Below are positions 1-8,579 of a DNA stretch of 64,000 nucleotides, piece by piece. The stretch is from Hyphomicrobiaceae bacterium (GTDB lineage: Bacteria > Pseudomonadota > Alphaproteobacteria > Rhizobiales > Methyloligellaceae). Position 1 is the first letter of the stretch; every line of letters starts with the position of its first letter. Made by a program: the position numbers and the translations under genes. Below the pieces are notes generated by a model that saw only the letters and a program-made list of their open reading frames with translations, was not told where the DNA came from and made no database searches. The stretch is from positions 372,001 to 436,000 of the forward strand of contig JACKJS010000001.1 of the NCBI GenBank assembly GCA_020637815.1. Direction: 5' to 3'.

Positions 1-224
1 ATCCCGAGACGCTGCCGGCGGAATTAGAAGTCACGGCGGAGACTGCCGACGGCATCATCATGGGTATGCAGCACACGCGCTATCCCGTGCATGGCGTGCA
101 GTTCCACCCCGAGAGCATCGCCTCCGAACATGGGCACCGATTGCTCGCCAACTTCCTCGATCTCGCGCGGGTCGAGCGGCGTGCCCGCGGCAGTTCGGAA
201 AGAGACCCGGCCGGTGCCGTCTAG
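1..224 (+). CDS. trpG: Anthranilate synthase glutamine amidotransferase subunit, 3' end only
   Basis: Cut by the left window edge; about 73 C-terminal residues are visible, read from base 3 to a TAG at 222-224. TrpG hydrolyses glutamine and passes ammonia to TrpE in the first committed step of tryptophan synthesis. The fragment carries the class I amidotransferase signature HGVQFHPES, which holds the catalytic His and Glu (fragment residues 35 and 37). The short Arg-rich tail after it is not conserved. trpD follows directly and probably overlaps it. The trpG-trpD-trpC order makes TrpG more likely than PabA, although the domain alone does not separate them. Confidence 0.93.
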   Translation, partial: PETLPAELEVTAETADGIIMGMQHTRYPVHGVQFHPESIASEHGHRLLANFLDLARVERRARGSSERDPAGAV

Positions 225-1275
225 CCCCTCGCCCGCCGGAGACGCGGATTCGGACGATCTGCGGGCGGCCATAAAAATCGTCGCGCGAGGGCAGAGCCTC
301 AGCCAGAAGCAGTCTGCGAAAGCCTTCGAGGCCATCATGTCGGGAGATGCGACCGATGCTCAGATCGGCGCACTTCTGATGGGGCTTCACGTCCGTGGCG
401 AGACGGTGGATGAAATCGCAGGCGCCGCGCGCGTGCTTCGCGCCAAGGCCCTACCGGTCAAGGCGCCGGAGGGCGCGATCGATACGTGCGGGACCGGCGG
501 CGACGCCAAAGGCACACACAACATCTCGACCTGCGTTGCCTTCGTCGTTGCCGGGGCTGGAGTGCCCGTCGCCAAGCACGGCAACAAGTCGATTTCCTCG
601 CGCTCGGGCTCTGCCGACGTTCTCAAGGCCCTCGGGGTCAATCTCGATTGTGCGCCCGAAACCATCGAGCGCTGCATTGCCGAGTGCGGGCTCGGTTTCA
701 TGTTCGCGCCAGCCCATCACGCCGCCATGCGCCACGTGGCCAAGGTGCGGGGCGAACTCGGCGTGCGGACGATTTTCAACCTGCTGGGGCCCTTGGCCAA
801 TCCGGCGGGTACCAAGTACCAAATCGTCGGCGTGTTCCACCGGAAGTGGGTCGAACCGGTCGCCAAGGTGCTCGGCGTCTTGGGCGTCGAACGGGCCTGG
901 GTCGTCCACGGCGCGGACGGCCTGGACGAACTGACGACGACCACGGTCAGCGACGTGGCGGTGCTCGATGGTGGACAGGTGTCCACCTTCCGCATCTCGC
1001 CGCTAAACGCAGGCCTGCCCGACGCGAGGCCGGAGGACCTGACAGGAGGCGACGCGGAAGAGAACGCGGCGCATATCCGCGCTGTACTACAAGGGAACGT
1101 AGGGCCCTTGCGCGATATTGTGTTGCTGAATGCCGCCGCCGCGCTTCTGGTGGCGGGCAAGGCATCGACCTTGCGCGACGGCGTGACACTGGCGGCGGAC
1201 GCGATTGACAGCGGGAAGGCGATGGCGGTTTTGGATGCGCTCGTTGCGCTCACCAATGATAGGGTCGAGGCATAG
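214..1275 (+). CDS. trpD: Anthranilate phosphoribosyltransferase
   Basis: Transfers the phosphoribosyl group of PRPP to anthranilate, the second step of the tryptophan branch. The PRPP-binding GTGGD loop is at about residues 93-97, followed by the KHGNKSISS stretch near 121 and the DGLDELTT motif that closes the active site. The frame is open back to base 91, but that region lies inside trpG. I chose GTG 214 because GGAAAGAG sits about 8 bases before it and the 353-aa product fits the family (about 335-350 aa). GTG 181 is the alternative. The chosen start overlaps the trpG stop by 11 bases, which suggests translational coupling. trpC begins 8 bases after the stop. Confidence 0.95.
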   Translation: MPSSPSPAGDADSDDLRAAIKIVARGQSLSQKQSAKAFEAIMSGDATDAQIGALLMGLHVRGETVDEIAGAARVLRAKALPVKAPEGAIDTCGTGGDAKGTHNISTCVAFVVAGAGVPVAKHGNKSISSRSGSADVLKALGVNLDCAPETIERCIAECGLGFMFAPAHHAAMRHVAKVRGELGVRTIFNLLGPLANPAGTKYQIVGVFHRKWVEPVAKVLGVLGVERAWVVHGADGLDELTTTTVSDVAVLDGGQVSTFRISPLNAGLPDARPEDLTGGDAEENAAHIRAVLQGNVGPLRDIVLLNAAAALLVAGKASTLRDGVTLAADAIDSGKAMAVLDALVALTNDRVEA

Positions 1276-1283
1276 GATTTCCC

Positions 1284-2102
1284 ATGGCGCATGTGCTCGA
1301 CAAAATTCTGACTTACAAGCGCGAGGAGATTGCGGCAGCGAAGAAAATGCGCCCCGAGGCCGACCTGCGCGCCGAACTCGATCCGGGCCAGCCGCCGCGG
1401 CCCTTCGCGGGCGCGTTGAAGGTCAAGATTGCCGCAGGCGGCTTCGGGCTGATCGCAGAAATCAAGAAAGCCAGTCCATCCAAGGGTCTGATCCGCGCGG
1501 ATTTCGACCCGCCGACCTTGGCCGTCGCTTATGAGCATGGCGGGGCGGCCTGCCTCTCGGTCTTGACCGACGGCCCCTCGTTTCAAGGCGACCCGGAATA
1601 TCTGACCATGGCGCGCGCGGCCTGCGCCCTGCCTGCCCTGCGCAAGGACTTCATGGTCGATCCCTATCAGGTCCTCGAGGCGCGCGTCCTTGGAGCGGAC
1701 TGCATTCTGATCATCATGGCGGCCGTCGGCGACGTTCTGGCGCGCGATCTCGAAGATGCGGCCCACGGCCTTGGCATGGACGTGCTGGCCGAGGTGCACG
1801 ACGAAGCAGAGCTCGACCGGGCCTTGCGGCTCAAGACCGAGCTGATCGGCATCAATAACCGGGATCTGCGCACGTTCGACACCACGCTCGAGACGACCGA
1901 ATGCCTCGCGCCGCGTGTGAGCGGAGACCGGATCGTGGTCTCGGAGAGCGGCATTTTCCACCACGAGGACCTGACGCGGCTATCGCAGGTCGGCGTTCGC
2001 GCCTTCCTGGTCGGCGAGAGCTTGATGCGGCAATCGGATGTCGCGGCCGCGACCCGCTCTCTATTGACCGGCCGGGAGAACATCGCCGAGGCCGCGCAAT
2101 GA
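1284..2102 (+). CDS. trpC: Indole-3-glycerol phosphate synthase
   Basis: A 272-aa single-domain TIM-barrel enzyme that closes the indole ring of CdRP to give indole-3-glycerol phosphate. The family signature EIKKASPSKG is at residues 59-68 and contains a catalytic Lys. Further barrel motifs are visible: RKDFMVDPYQ, GINNRDLRTF and VSESGI. There is no fused PRAI (TrpF) domain, so the isomerase must be encoded elsewhere. The stop codon overlaps the moaC start as ATGA, so tryptophan and molybdopterin genes are read from one message, as in many alphaproteobacteria. Confidence 0.97.
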   Translation: MAHVLDKILTYKREEIAAAKKMRPEADLRAELDPGQPPRPFAGALKVKIAAGGFGLIAEIKKASPSKGLIRADFDPPTLAVAYEHGGAACLSVLTDGPSFQGDPEYLTMARAACALPALRKDFMVDPYQVLEARVLGADCILIIMAAVGDVLARDLEDAAHGLGMDVLAEVHDEAELDRALRLKTELIGINNRDLRTFDTTLETTECLAPRVSGDRIVVSESGIFHHEDLTRLSQVGVRAFLVGESLMRQSDVAAATRSLLTGRENIAEAAQ

Positions 2103-2578
2103 ACGGGCAGCTGTCGCATCTCAACGCCCGTGGCGAAGCACATATGGTCGACGTCTCGGACAAAACCGTCACCTCGCGCAGCGCGACGGCGGTGGGCTTC
2201 GTGACCATGGCGCCTTCGACGCTCGACATGATCCTCGACAGCACGGCGCCCAAGGGCGATGTGCTGGCCACGGCTCGCATCGCCGGCATCATGGGTGCCA
2301 AGAAGACATCGGACCTCATTCCGCTGTGCCACCCGCTGGCGCTCTCCAAGGTCACGGTCGACTTCACGCCGGACCGCGCCGAGTCGTGCCTCCGTGTCGA
2401 GGCGACCGCGAAGGTGGACGGCAAGACGGGCGTCGAGATGGAGGCATTGACGGCCGTCACGGTCGCCTGTCTCACGCTTTACGACATGTGCAAGGCCGTC
2501 GACCGCGCCATGAGCTTCTCCGGCATTCGCCTGATCGAGAAGACGGGCGGCCGCTCCGGCACGTTCCGCGCGCCTTAA
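2099..2578 (+). CDS. moaC: Cyclic pyranopterin monophosphate synthase MoaC
   Basis: A 159-aa cytosolic enzyme that, after MoaA, rearranges the GTP-derived 3',8-cyclo intermediate to cPMP, the first stable precursor of molybdenum cofactor. The family's LCHPL segment and the LYDMCKAVDRAM segment with the catalytic Asp and Lys are both present. The frame is open upstream into trpC, but ATG 2099 overlaps the trpC stop by four bases and gives a length typical of MoaC. moeA starts 4 bases after the stop, so two steps of the same cofactor pathway are side by side. Confidence 0.96.
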   Translation: MNGQLSHLNARGEAHMVDVSDKTVTSRSATAVGFVTMAPSTLDMILDSTAPKGDVLATARIAGIMGAKKTSDLIPLCHPLALSKVTVDFTPDRAESCLRVEATAKVDGKTGVEMEALTAVTVACLTLYDMCKAVDRAMSFSGIRLIEKTGGRSGTFRAP

Positions 2579-2582
2579 GGTC

Positions 2583-3806
2583 ATGCCGCTCCTCCCGTTC
2601 GAGACTGCGCTTGAACTCGCCCTTTCGGGTCTGTGCCCGCTCGGTGCCGAGCGCGTCCCTCTCTCGCAAGCGCGCGGCCGTGTTCTGGCCGAAGACTTGG
2701 CGGCGACGCTGACACAGCCCCCGTTCGATGCCTCGGCCATGGACGGCTATGCGGTCCGTGCGGCCGATGTGGCGGCGCTTCCGGCGACGCTTGCACTGAT
2801 TGGAGAATCCGCGGCCGGGGCGCGCTTTGGCGGTATCGTCGAACCGGGGCAAGCGGTTCGTATTTTTACCGGCGCACCGATTCCCGATGGCGCGGACACG
2901 GTCGTGATTCAGGAGGATGCGGACACGCTCGGCAGCAGCGTCGTGGTCAAGGACGCTATCGCTGGGCGGCATATCCGCCCGCGCGGACAGGACTTCCTGC
3001 AAGGCGATGTGCTGCTGACCGCCGGTACCAGGCTTGGGGCGCGGGCGTTGCTGCTCGCGGCCGCCATGAACCACGCCGAACTGCCGGTGCGCCGTAAGCC
3101 GAAGGTCGCGATCCTATCGACGGGCGACGAAGTCGTACGGCCGGGAAGCGCCCTCGGGCCCGATCAAATCGTAGCTTCCGTGGGCTATGGCATTGCAGCG
3201 CTGGTCGAGGCTCATGGCGGCGAAGCGATCGATCTCGGGATCGCACCGGACGATTCCGATGCCATCGCAACGGCCATCGAAGGGAGCGCAGGCGCCGACA
3301 TCCTCGTCACGATCGGTGGCGCCTCCGTGGGCGAACGCGATCTGGTGACGGATGCCTTGGCGCGCGCCGGACTGCAGCTCGATTTCGGTAAGGTCGCCAT
3401 TCGCCCCGGTAAACCGGTCTTCTCGGGCCGGCTCGTATCTGGAAATGGCTCGGAGACAAAGACACGGAAGGTCTTGGGCCTCCCCGGCAACCCCGTTTCG
3501 GCGCTCGTCTGTTCGGTCGTTATCCTTTTGCCGATGCTGCGCGCCCTGCTCGGTCAAGTAGGAGAGGACACCGCTCGAGACGCCGTTCTCGAGGCGCCGC
3601 TTGCGAAAAACGGACCCCGGCAGTCTTATCTCCGGGCAACGTCCACGTTCTCGGCGGACGGGAAACGCCATGTTCAGGCTTTGCCCTCGCAGGATTCGTC
3701 CCTAATGGCGGCGCTGGCAAAGGCCGATTGCTTGATCGTGCAAGCTCCGGATGCCCCGGCCCTGCCTCAAGGCGCGGGCGTAAAAATTCTGCTGCTCCCG
3801 GCCTAA
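2583..3806 (+). CDS. moeA: Molybdopterin molybdotransferase MoeA
   Basis: Inserts molybdate into adenylylated molybdopterin in the last common step of cofactor synthesis. The 407-aa length matches the family. Visible motifs in order: PPFDASAMDGYAVR near the N-terminus, STGDEVV at the start of the MogA-like domain, GGASVGERD, and GLPGNPVSALV. The start is ATG 2583, 4 bases after the moaC stop, so the two are likely translated together. About 200 bases separate its stop from the lexA ATG, and that gap holds the lexA promoter. No strong terminator is visible after moeA; a short GGGCG/CGCCC stem at 3841-3858 lacks a T-run. Confidence 0.95.
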   Translation: MPLLPFETALELALSGLCPLGAERVPLSQARGRVLAEDLAATLTQPPFDASAMDGYAVRAADVAALPATLALIGESAAGARFGGIVEPGQAVRIFTGAPIPDGADTVVIQEDADTLGSSVVVKDAIAGRHIRPRGQDFLQGDVLLTAGTRLGARALLLAAAMNHAELPVRRKPKVAILSTGDEVVRPGSALGPDQIVASVGYGIAALVEAHGGEAIDLGIAPDDSDAIATAIEGSAGADILVTIGGASVGERDLVTDALARAGLQLDFGKVAIRPGKPVFSGRLVSGNGSETKTRKVLGLPGNPVSALVCSVVILLPMLRALLGQVGEDTARDAVLEAPLAKNGPRQSYLRATSTFSADGKRHVQALPSQDSSLMAALAKADCLIVQAPDAPALPQGAGVKILLLPA

Positions 3807-3886
3807 TTAATAGCTCAGCAACCCGAATCGAACGAACAAAGGGCGATCAAAAGCGCCCACACACACAACGGATTGTGTGACCGCGC

Positions 3887-3915
3887 TTGCGGAACACAAA
3901 TAGAACATTTATACT
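3887..3915 (+). promoter_or_regulatory. lexA promoter
   Basis: TTGCGG at 3887-3892 and TATACT at 3910-3915 are separated by exactly 17 bases, a good sigma-70-type match. Transcription should start near 3922, giving a leader of about 90 bases before the lexA ATG at 4013. The spacer contains the SOS operator, so LexA binding would directly block polymerase. Confidence 0.7.
3892..3906 (+). promoter_or_regulatory. SOS operator (LexA box), GAAC-N7-GAAC
   Basis: GAAC-ACAAATA-GAAC is an exact match to the direct-repeat LexA operator known from alphaproteobacteria, which differs from the palindromic CTGT-N8-ACAG of enterobacteria. It lies between the -35 and -10 elements of the lexA promoter, the expected place for autorepression. 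A GTTC at 3916-3919 forms an additional inverted pair with the second GAAC. Confidence 0.8.
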
Positions 3916-4012
3916 GTTCACGATTTGTACAATTGGGGCAACGCTTCGTATTCGGGCTCATTGCAGGCGGATTGACTGCCGCAGAGTCCGAACCGCTCGA
4001 AAAGGGGGCCAG

Positions 4013-4714
4013 ATGCTCACACCGAAGCAAAAAGAGCTTCTCATGTTCATTCATGAGCGGTTGAAGGAATCCGGCGTTCCACCTTCGTTCGATGAGATGA
4101 AGGAGGCTCTGGATCTCAGGTCGAAATCGGGCATTCATCGCCTCATCACGGCCTTGGAGGAGCGCGGCTTCGTGCGCCGCCTGCCCCACCGGGCTCGTGC
4201 CATGGAAATCATCAAGCTACCCGAATCGGTTCCGCAAGGAATCGCGGCGCGCGGGCGCGGATTCTCGCCGAGCGTGATCGAGGGCAGCCTGGGCCGTGCG
4301 GCGCGGACGCCGGAACCGGCTTCCGACGCGCAGACGGTCGCGCTGCCGATCATGGGGCGGATCGCTGCCGGCGTTCCTGTCGAAGCCATTCAGACCAAGC
4401 TCGATACGATTGAGGTGCCGCCGGAACTTCTTGCCAAGGGAGAGCACTACGCGCTCGAGGTCAAAGGCGATTCCATGATCGATGCCGGGATTTTGGAGGG
4501 GGATACGATCATCGTCCGCAAGTGCGACGACGCCAGCAACGGCGATATCGTCGTGGCGCTCGTGGACGAGGAGGAAGCCACGTTGAAGCGTCTGCGCCGG
4601 CGTGGCGATTCCATCGCGCTCGAGGCCGCAAATCCCGCTTACGAAACTCGCATCTTCGGGCCCGACCGGGTGCGCGTTCAGGGGCGCCTCGTCGGTCTCA
4701 TTCGCCGCTATTGA
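4013..4714 (+). CDS. lexA: SOS response transcriptional repressor LexA
   Basis: A 233-aa repressor of DNA-damage genes that cleaves itself when RecA is activated. Residues 1-70 form the winged helix-turn-helix domain, beginning MLTPKQKELL. The cleavage site Ala119-Gly120 lies in GRIAAGVPVEA. The S24-type catalytic dyad is Ser154 (in KGDSM) and Lys192 (in EATLKRL). The frame is open upstream to 3887, but that part overlaps the promoter and operator. ATG 4013 follows an AAGGGGG ribosome site and gives the canonical N-terminus. The gene has its own SOS-boxed promoter, and its last 17 bases overlap the convergent comEC gene. Confidence 0.97.
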   Translation: MLTPKQKELLMFIHERLKESGVPPSFDEMKEALDLRSKSGIHRLITALEERGFVRRLPHRARAMEIIKLPESVPQGIAARGRGFSPSVIEGSLGRAARTPEPASDAQTVALPIMGRIAAGVPVEAIQTKLDTIEVPPELLAKGEHYALEVKGDSMIDAGILEGDTIIVRKCDDASNGDIVVALVDEEEATLKRLRRRGDSIALEAANPAYETRIFGPDRVRVQGRLVGLIRRY

Positions 4715-6884
4715 TGCCCCTAGCCGCAGCCGGCGCAGGCCCGGATCGCGACCAGGGACGTGAACCGCGCCTTTCGGCAACCGTCTCGGTACGGATCGAA
4801 AGCGCCCCGATATAAAGGGCGTGCGCCCCTTTTGCCGATAGGGCCGTCTTATCGACGACCACGCGTGGCGCTTTGCAAGCTTTGCCGAGCTTGAACGGCG
4901 CGATCACGATATCCGCCGTTCGGCAATCCTCCGCCAACGCTCCACTCTCCCGGATCAGCGCGATCGTCTTCCCTTTCACCTGTCCGATACAGCCGAGCGG
5001 ATCGCAGCGAAACGGTGTCGTTCGCGGAAGGTTGGCCGGATCGGTGTCGTCGCCATCCGCCAAGAGCCATTTCTCCACGCTATAGGTTCCCGCCGTTGCA
5101 GGCGGAAACACGAGGCCGCCATCCACGCCGCGCAAGGCGGCCATCTTGCCGTCGCGTTCGATCAAGACGTCAGGCCGGTTGCCCGGCGGTGCGAGCGCAA
5201 GCCCGGCCGCGGCGATGACGAGGCCGAGGGCGCGAAGCCGCGTGCGCCACAGACATAGCCAAAGTCCGCCGAGCGCGATCAGGGCCAGCGCGGTTCCGGA
5301 CAGGCTCGGCAGGATCGTAACCGCGCCTGGCCAGGATGCGACCCATTTCGCGGCGCCGACCATGAGCTCGATCCCGTAACCCATGACTTGGAGCGGCCAG
5401 GCTTCGAGGCCAAACGGCATCGCGATCAACGACAGCAGCGCCATCGGCATGATCAGTAGGCTGATGAGGGGCGTCGCGATCAAATTCGCAGCAAGGCCGA
5501 AATGGGTCATGCGGTGGAAATGATAGACGGCAAATGGCGCCACGGCGGCGCCGGCGATTAGGGTGGTCAACGCGGCGCCGATCACGAGTGCGGATGTCCA
5601 GCGTACGCCCCGCCATAGGGCGCCCGTCTCCGCCATGGAGACTTGGGCGCGCTTGGACAGGAACTCATACGCTGCGACCAGTGCGACGACAGCCGCGAAC
5701 GACATTTGAAAACTCGGATCGAAGAGGGATTCCGGCGACCATATGAGAATAGCAAGCGCCGTCAGTGCGATATTCCGCATGGAGATCGGCGGCCGGTCGA
5801 GCAGAACCGCGATCATGACGATACTCATCATGATGTAGGCACGGATTGTCGGCACGGCCGCGCCGGACAGCGCCAGATAGAACGTCGCGGCCGCGAGCGC
5901 GGCAATCGCGGCCCATTTCTTGATGGGGTATCGCAAGACGAGTGCTGGGAACGCCGCCAGAAGCGCGCGGGTAAGCCAAAAAACGCTGCCCGCCATAATG
6001 GCCATGTGCAGTCCGGAAATCGCGAGGATATGCGCAAGCCCCGCGTCCCGCATCGCCTTGGTGACGTTCTCCGGGATCCCGCCCCGGTCGCCTGTGATGA
6101 GCGCCACGGCGATGGCGCCGGTTTCGTCTGGCAGTGCCCTGAGGATGGAAGCCTTCACCGCGTTCCGGACCTGATCGATCCTTGCCCAAAGGCGCAGACT
6201 GGGAGGCGGTGGCGGCACGCCTGCGAGCGGTGTGACGTGTCCGGTGGCGTAGCCGATCCCGCCAAGCTGCTTGAACCAGGCTTGACGGCCGAAATCGAAC
6301 TCGCCGGGTGCGACTGGTGCAGGCGGTGGATCGAGCGTCGCGCGCACGGCCACCGCCTCTCCGGGGCGAGCGTGGTTGTTCTTGCCGGCAAGGGTAATGC
6401 GGACCCGTGCGGGCAGTTCAGCGGGTTCGAGCGTTCCGATGGAAAGCACACGCAGAGTCAGGCGGTCGCGGGCACCGGTCCGCTGTTCGAAGACTTCAAC
6501 ATAACCGGCGACGGGGACGTGGCGGAGTTCGCTTTGGAGGACCGGCGCCCTGACCGTTTCGGTGCGAATCTTCGCCGTCGCGAACCCCAGCGAGATCGCC
6601 AGGAGCGCCGCGCCGCACGCAAAGCCCAAGGCGGTGCGGCGGGTGAGGATGAAGACGCCCAGCGCCGCCAGGACAAGCGCGGCGGCCATGCGCGCGCCCG
6701 GTTCGACCGGCAGGTCGAAATAGAACACGATGCCTGCGGCGAAGAGGACGGGGAGCCAAAGGAACCAGCGGTCCGTCTCGGCCTCCAGCGCTTCGGCGAA
6801 CAGCCAAGCCGGTCGCGTCAGAAGCCCTTTGGGAGTTGGCGCCCCCTCGGGGGGCCAATCTCCGCCGTCGACATTGTGCGGCAT
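4698..6884 (-). CDS. comEC: ComEC/Rec2-family DNA-uptake channel protein
   Basis: A 728-aa inner-membrane protein of the family that moves single-stranded DNA into the cytoplasm during natural transformation. The N-terminal half has membrane helices near residues 42-105 and then an OB-like extracytoplasmic region (DUF4131) to about 220. The competence domain follows, with its hallmark HILAISGLHM at 285-294 and many helices up to about 560. The C-terminal 150 residues are soluble, but I do not see the HxHxDH motif of the metallo-beta-lactamase domain found in Bacillus ComEC. This looks like the shorter or degenerate form common in alphaproteobacteria. No other competence gene is nearby, so an active uptake role is uncertain. 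Confidence 0.88.
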   Translation of the reverse strand: MPHNVDGGDWPPEGAPTPKGLLTRPAWLFAEALEAETDRWFLWLPVLFAAGIVFYFDLPVEPGARMAAALVLAALGVFILTRRTALGFACGAALLAISLGFATAKIRTETVRAPVLQSELRHVPVAGYVEVFEQRTGARDRLTLRVLSIGTLEPAELPARVRITLAGKNNHARPGEAVAVRATLDPPPAPVAPGEFDFGRQAWFKQLGGIGYATGHVTPLAGVPPPPPSLRLWARIDQVRNAVKASILRALPDETGAIAVALITGDRGGIPENVTKAMRDAGLAHILAISGLHMAIMAGSVFWLTRALLAAFPALVLRYPIKKWAAIAALAAATFYLALSGAAVPTIRAYIMMSIVMIAVLLDRPPISMRNIALTALAILIWSPESLFDPSFQMSFAAVVALVAAYEFLSKRAQVSMAETGALWRGVRWTSALVIGAALTTLIAGAAVAPFAVYHFHRMTHFGLAANLIATPLISLLIMPMALLSLIAMPFGLEAWPLQVMGYGIELMVGAAKWVASWPGAVTILPSLSGTALALIALGGLWLCLWRTRLRALGLVIAAAGLALAPPGNRPDVLIERDGKMAALRGVDGGLVFPPATAGTYSVEKWLLADGDDTDPANLPRTTPFRCDPLGCIGQVKGKTIALIRESGALAEDCRTADIVIAPFKLGKACKAPRVVVDKTALSAKGAHALYIGALSIRTETVAERRGSRPWSRSGPAPAAARGINSGE

Positions 6885-6989
6885 GGCTCCCCCGCCTGCC
6901 CTTACCCGTCTCGCGGCCTTATGCTACATCCACGCGCGAATGTTTTCCTTCTTCATCTCAAACCACCTTTCCGGTTCAAGACCTCACCG

Positions 6990-8426
6990 ATGACCGAGAC
7001 CGTTATCACGCGATTTGCGCCGTCTCCGACGGGCTATCTGCATATTGGCGGCGCGCGCACCGCCTTGTTCAATTGGCTGTTCGCAAAGGCCCATGGCGGC
7101 AAGATGCTGCTCCGGATCGAGGATACCGATAGGGCCCGGTCGACGGATGCGGCGATCGACGCCATTCTCGACGGATTGCGCTGGCTGGAACTCGATTGGG
7201 ACGGCGAGACGGTTCACCAATACGCCCGCGCGGAGCGGCACCGCGAGGTTGCCGACCGGCTTCTCGCCGAAGGCAAGGCCTATCGCTGCTACGCCACGCC
7301 GGAGGAACTGCAGGCGATGCGCGAAAAGGCGCGCGCCGAGGGCGGCGCGCCCGGTTATGACGGCACCTGGCGCGACAAGGATCCATCGGAAGCACCGGAA
7401 GGCGTCGCTCCTGCGATCCGCTTCAAGGCACCGCGCGAGGGAGACACGGTGATTGAAGACCGCGTTCAGGGGCGCGTTTCGTTCGCCAACAAGGACCTGG
7501 ACGACTTCGTCATTCTGCGAAGCGACGGCACCCCGACCTACATGCTGTCGGTGGTCGTGGACGATCACGACATGGAGATCACCCATGTCATCCGCGGCGA
7601 CGACCATCTGACCAATGCGGCGCGGCAGACACAGTTGTTCAAAGCGCTCGGCTGGGATACGCCCGTCTACGCTCACGTCCCGCTGATCCATGGGCCCGAC
7701 GGGGCGAAGCTGTCCAAGCGCCACGGAGCTCTAGGCGTCGAGGCATATCGCGAGATGGGATACCTGCCGGTCGCATTGCGGAACTACCTAGTCCGGCTCG
7801 GCTGGAGCCATGGGGACGCGGAGGTCATCTCAACCGAGGAGATGATCGGATGGTTCAATTTGGAGGCCATCGGGCGTTCAGCGGCCAGGTTCGACTTCGC
7901 GAAGCTCGAGAACCTCAACGGCCACTATCTCCGCGTGATGCCAGATGCGGAAATCGTAAGTTACTTGAAGGCACTAGTGCCGCACCTTGCCGATGCGGAC
8001 GATATCCTGGTGCGCATCGGCGCCGACGGCTGGGGTAAGCTCGAGCGGGCCATGCCTGGCTTGAAGGAACGGGCGAAGACGCTGGTGGAACTCCTGGATA
8101 GCGGGGACTATTTGTTTGCCAGACGCCCTCTCTCGCCCGATGAGAAAGCTGCGAAGCTTCTCGACGACGGGGGCCGCGAAACTTTGGCCGAGCTTTTGCC
8201 CGCGCTACAATCCGTCGAGCCTTGGGCGGTACCGAGTCTGGAGGCGAGTGTCCGGGACTTTGCCGACCGGACCGGCCGCAAGCTCGGGAGGGTCGCCCAG
8301 CCCCTGCGAGCAGCCCTGACCGGACGCTCGACATCGCCAGGAATCTTTGACGTGCTTGAGGTTCTCGGTCGTGAGGAGGCCTTGGGGCGGATTGCGGACC
8401 AAGCCGGCGGCTTGGAGAATGCGTAA
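6990..8426 (+). CDS. gltX: Glutamate--tRNA ligase
   Basis: A class I aminoacyl-tRNA synthetase that charges tRNA-Glu; in many alphaproteobacteria it also misacylates tRNA-Gln for later amidation. The HIGH signature appears as HIGG at residues 18-21 (in PSPTGYLHIGGARTALFNWL) and the KMSKS equivalent as KLSKR at 240-244. The 478-aa length is typical. The frame is open far upstream, but that region is the antisense of comEC. ATG 6990 gives the conserved N-terminus and leaves a 105-base divergent intergenic region with comEC for both promoters. gltA lies 153 bases downstream. Confidence 0.97.
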   Translation: MTETVITRFAPSPTGYLHIGGARTALFNWLFAKAHGGKMLLRIEDTDRARSTDAAIDAILDGLRWLELDWDGETVHQYARAERHREVADRLLAEGKAYRCYATPEELQAMREKARAEGGAPGYDGTWRDKDPSEAPEGVAPAIRFKAPREGDTVIEDRVQGRVSFANKDLDDFVILRSDGTPTYMLSVVVDDHDMEITHVIRGDDHLTNAARQTQLFKALGWDTPVYAHVPLIHGPDGAKLSKRHGALGVEAYREMGYLPVALRNYLVRLGWSHGDAEVISTEEMIGWFNLEAIGRSAARFDFAKLENLNGHYLRVMPDAEIVSYLKALVPHLADADDILVRIGADGWGKLERAMPGLKERAKTLVELLDSGDYLFARRPLSPDEKAAKLLDDGGRETLAELLPALQSVEPWAVPSLEASVRDFADRTGRKLGRVAQPLRAALTGRSTSPGIFDVLEVLGREEALGRIADQAGGLENA

Positions 8427-8579
8427 TATTTATGCACAGTGTCGTGTTGCGCTGCGACAAAATCAACGCGAATATGCGGCGACGCAAAAAGCCATTGGGT
8501 GACATGCGGTGTTGTCGAGGGATTGACAGGCCAGTCCAACGCCCGGCCCGAGTTCCGTTACTGTCCAGGAGGTTTTGAG

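Noticed and set aside
717..1964. 415-codon minus-strand frame across trpD and trpC
   Set aside because: Antisense to two complete tryptophan genes and without any recognisable protein family.
3841..3858. Possible moeA terminator, GGGCG/CGCCC stem
   Set aside because: Only 5 bp and followed by an ACACAC run rather than T, so not supported.
5643..6989. Long N-terminal extension in frame with gltX
   Set aside because: It lies entirely antisense to comEC and in the divergent promoter region; GltX is complete from ATG 6990.
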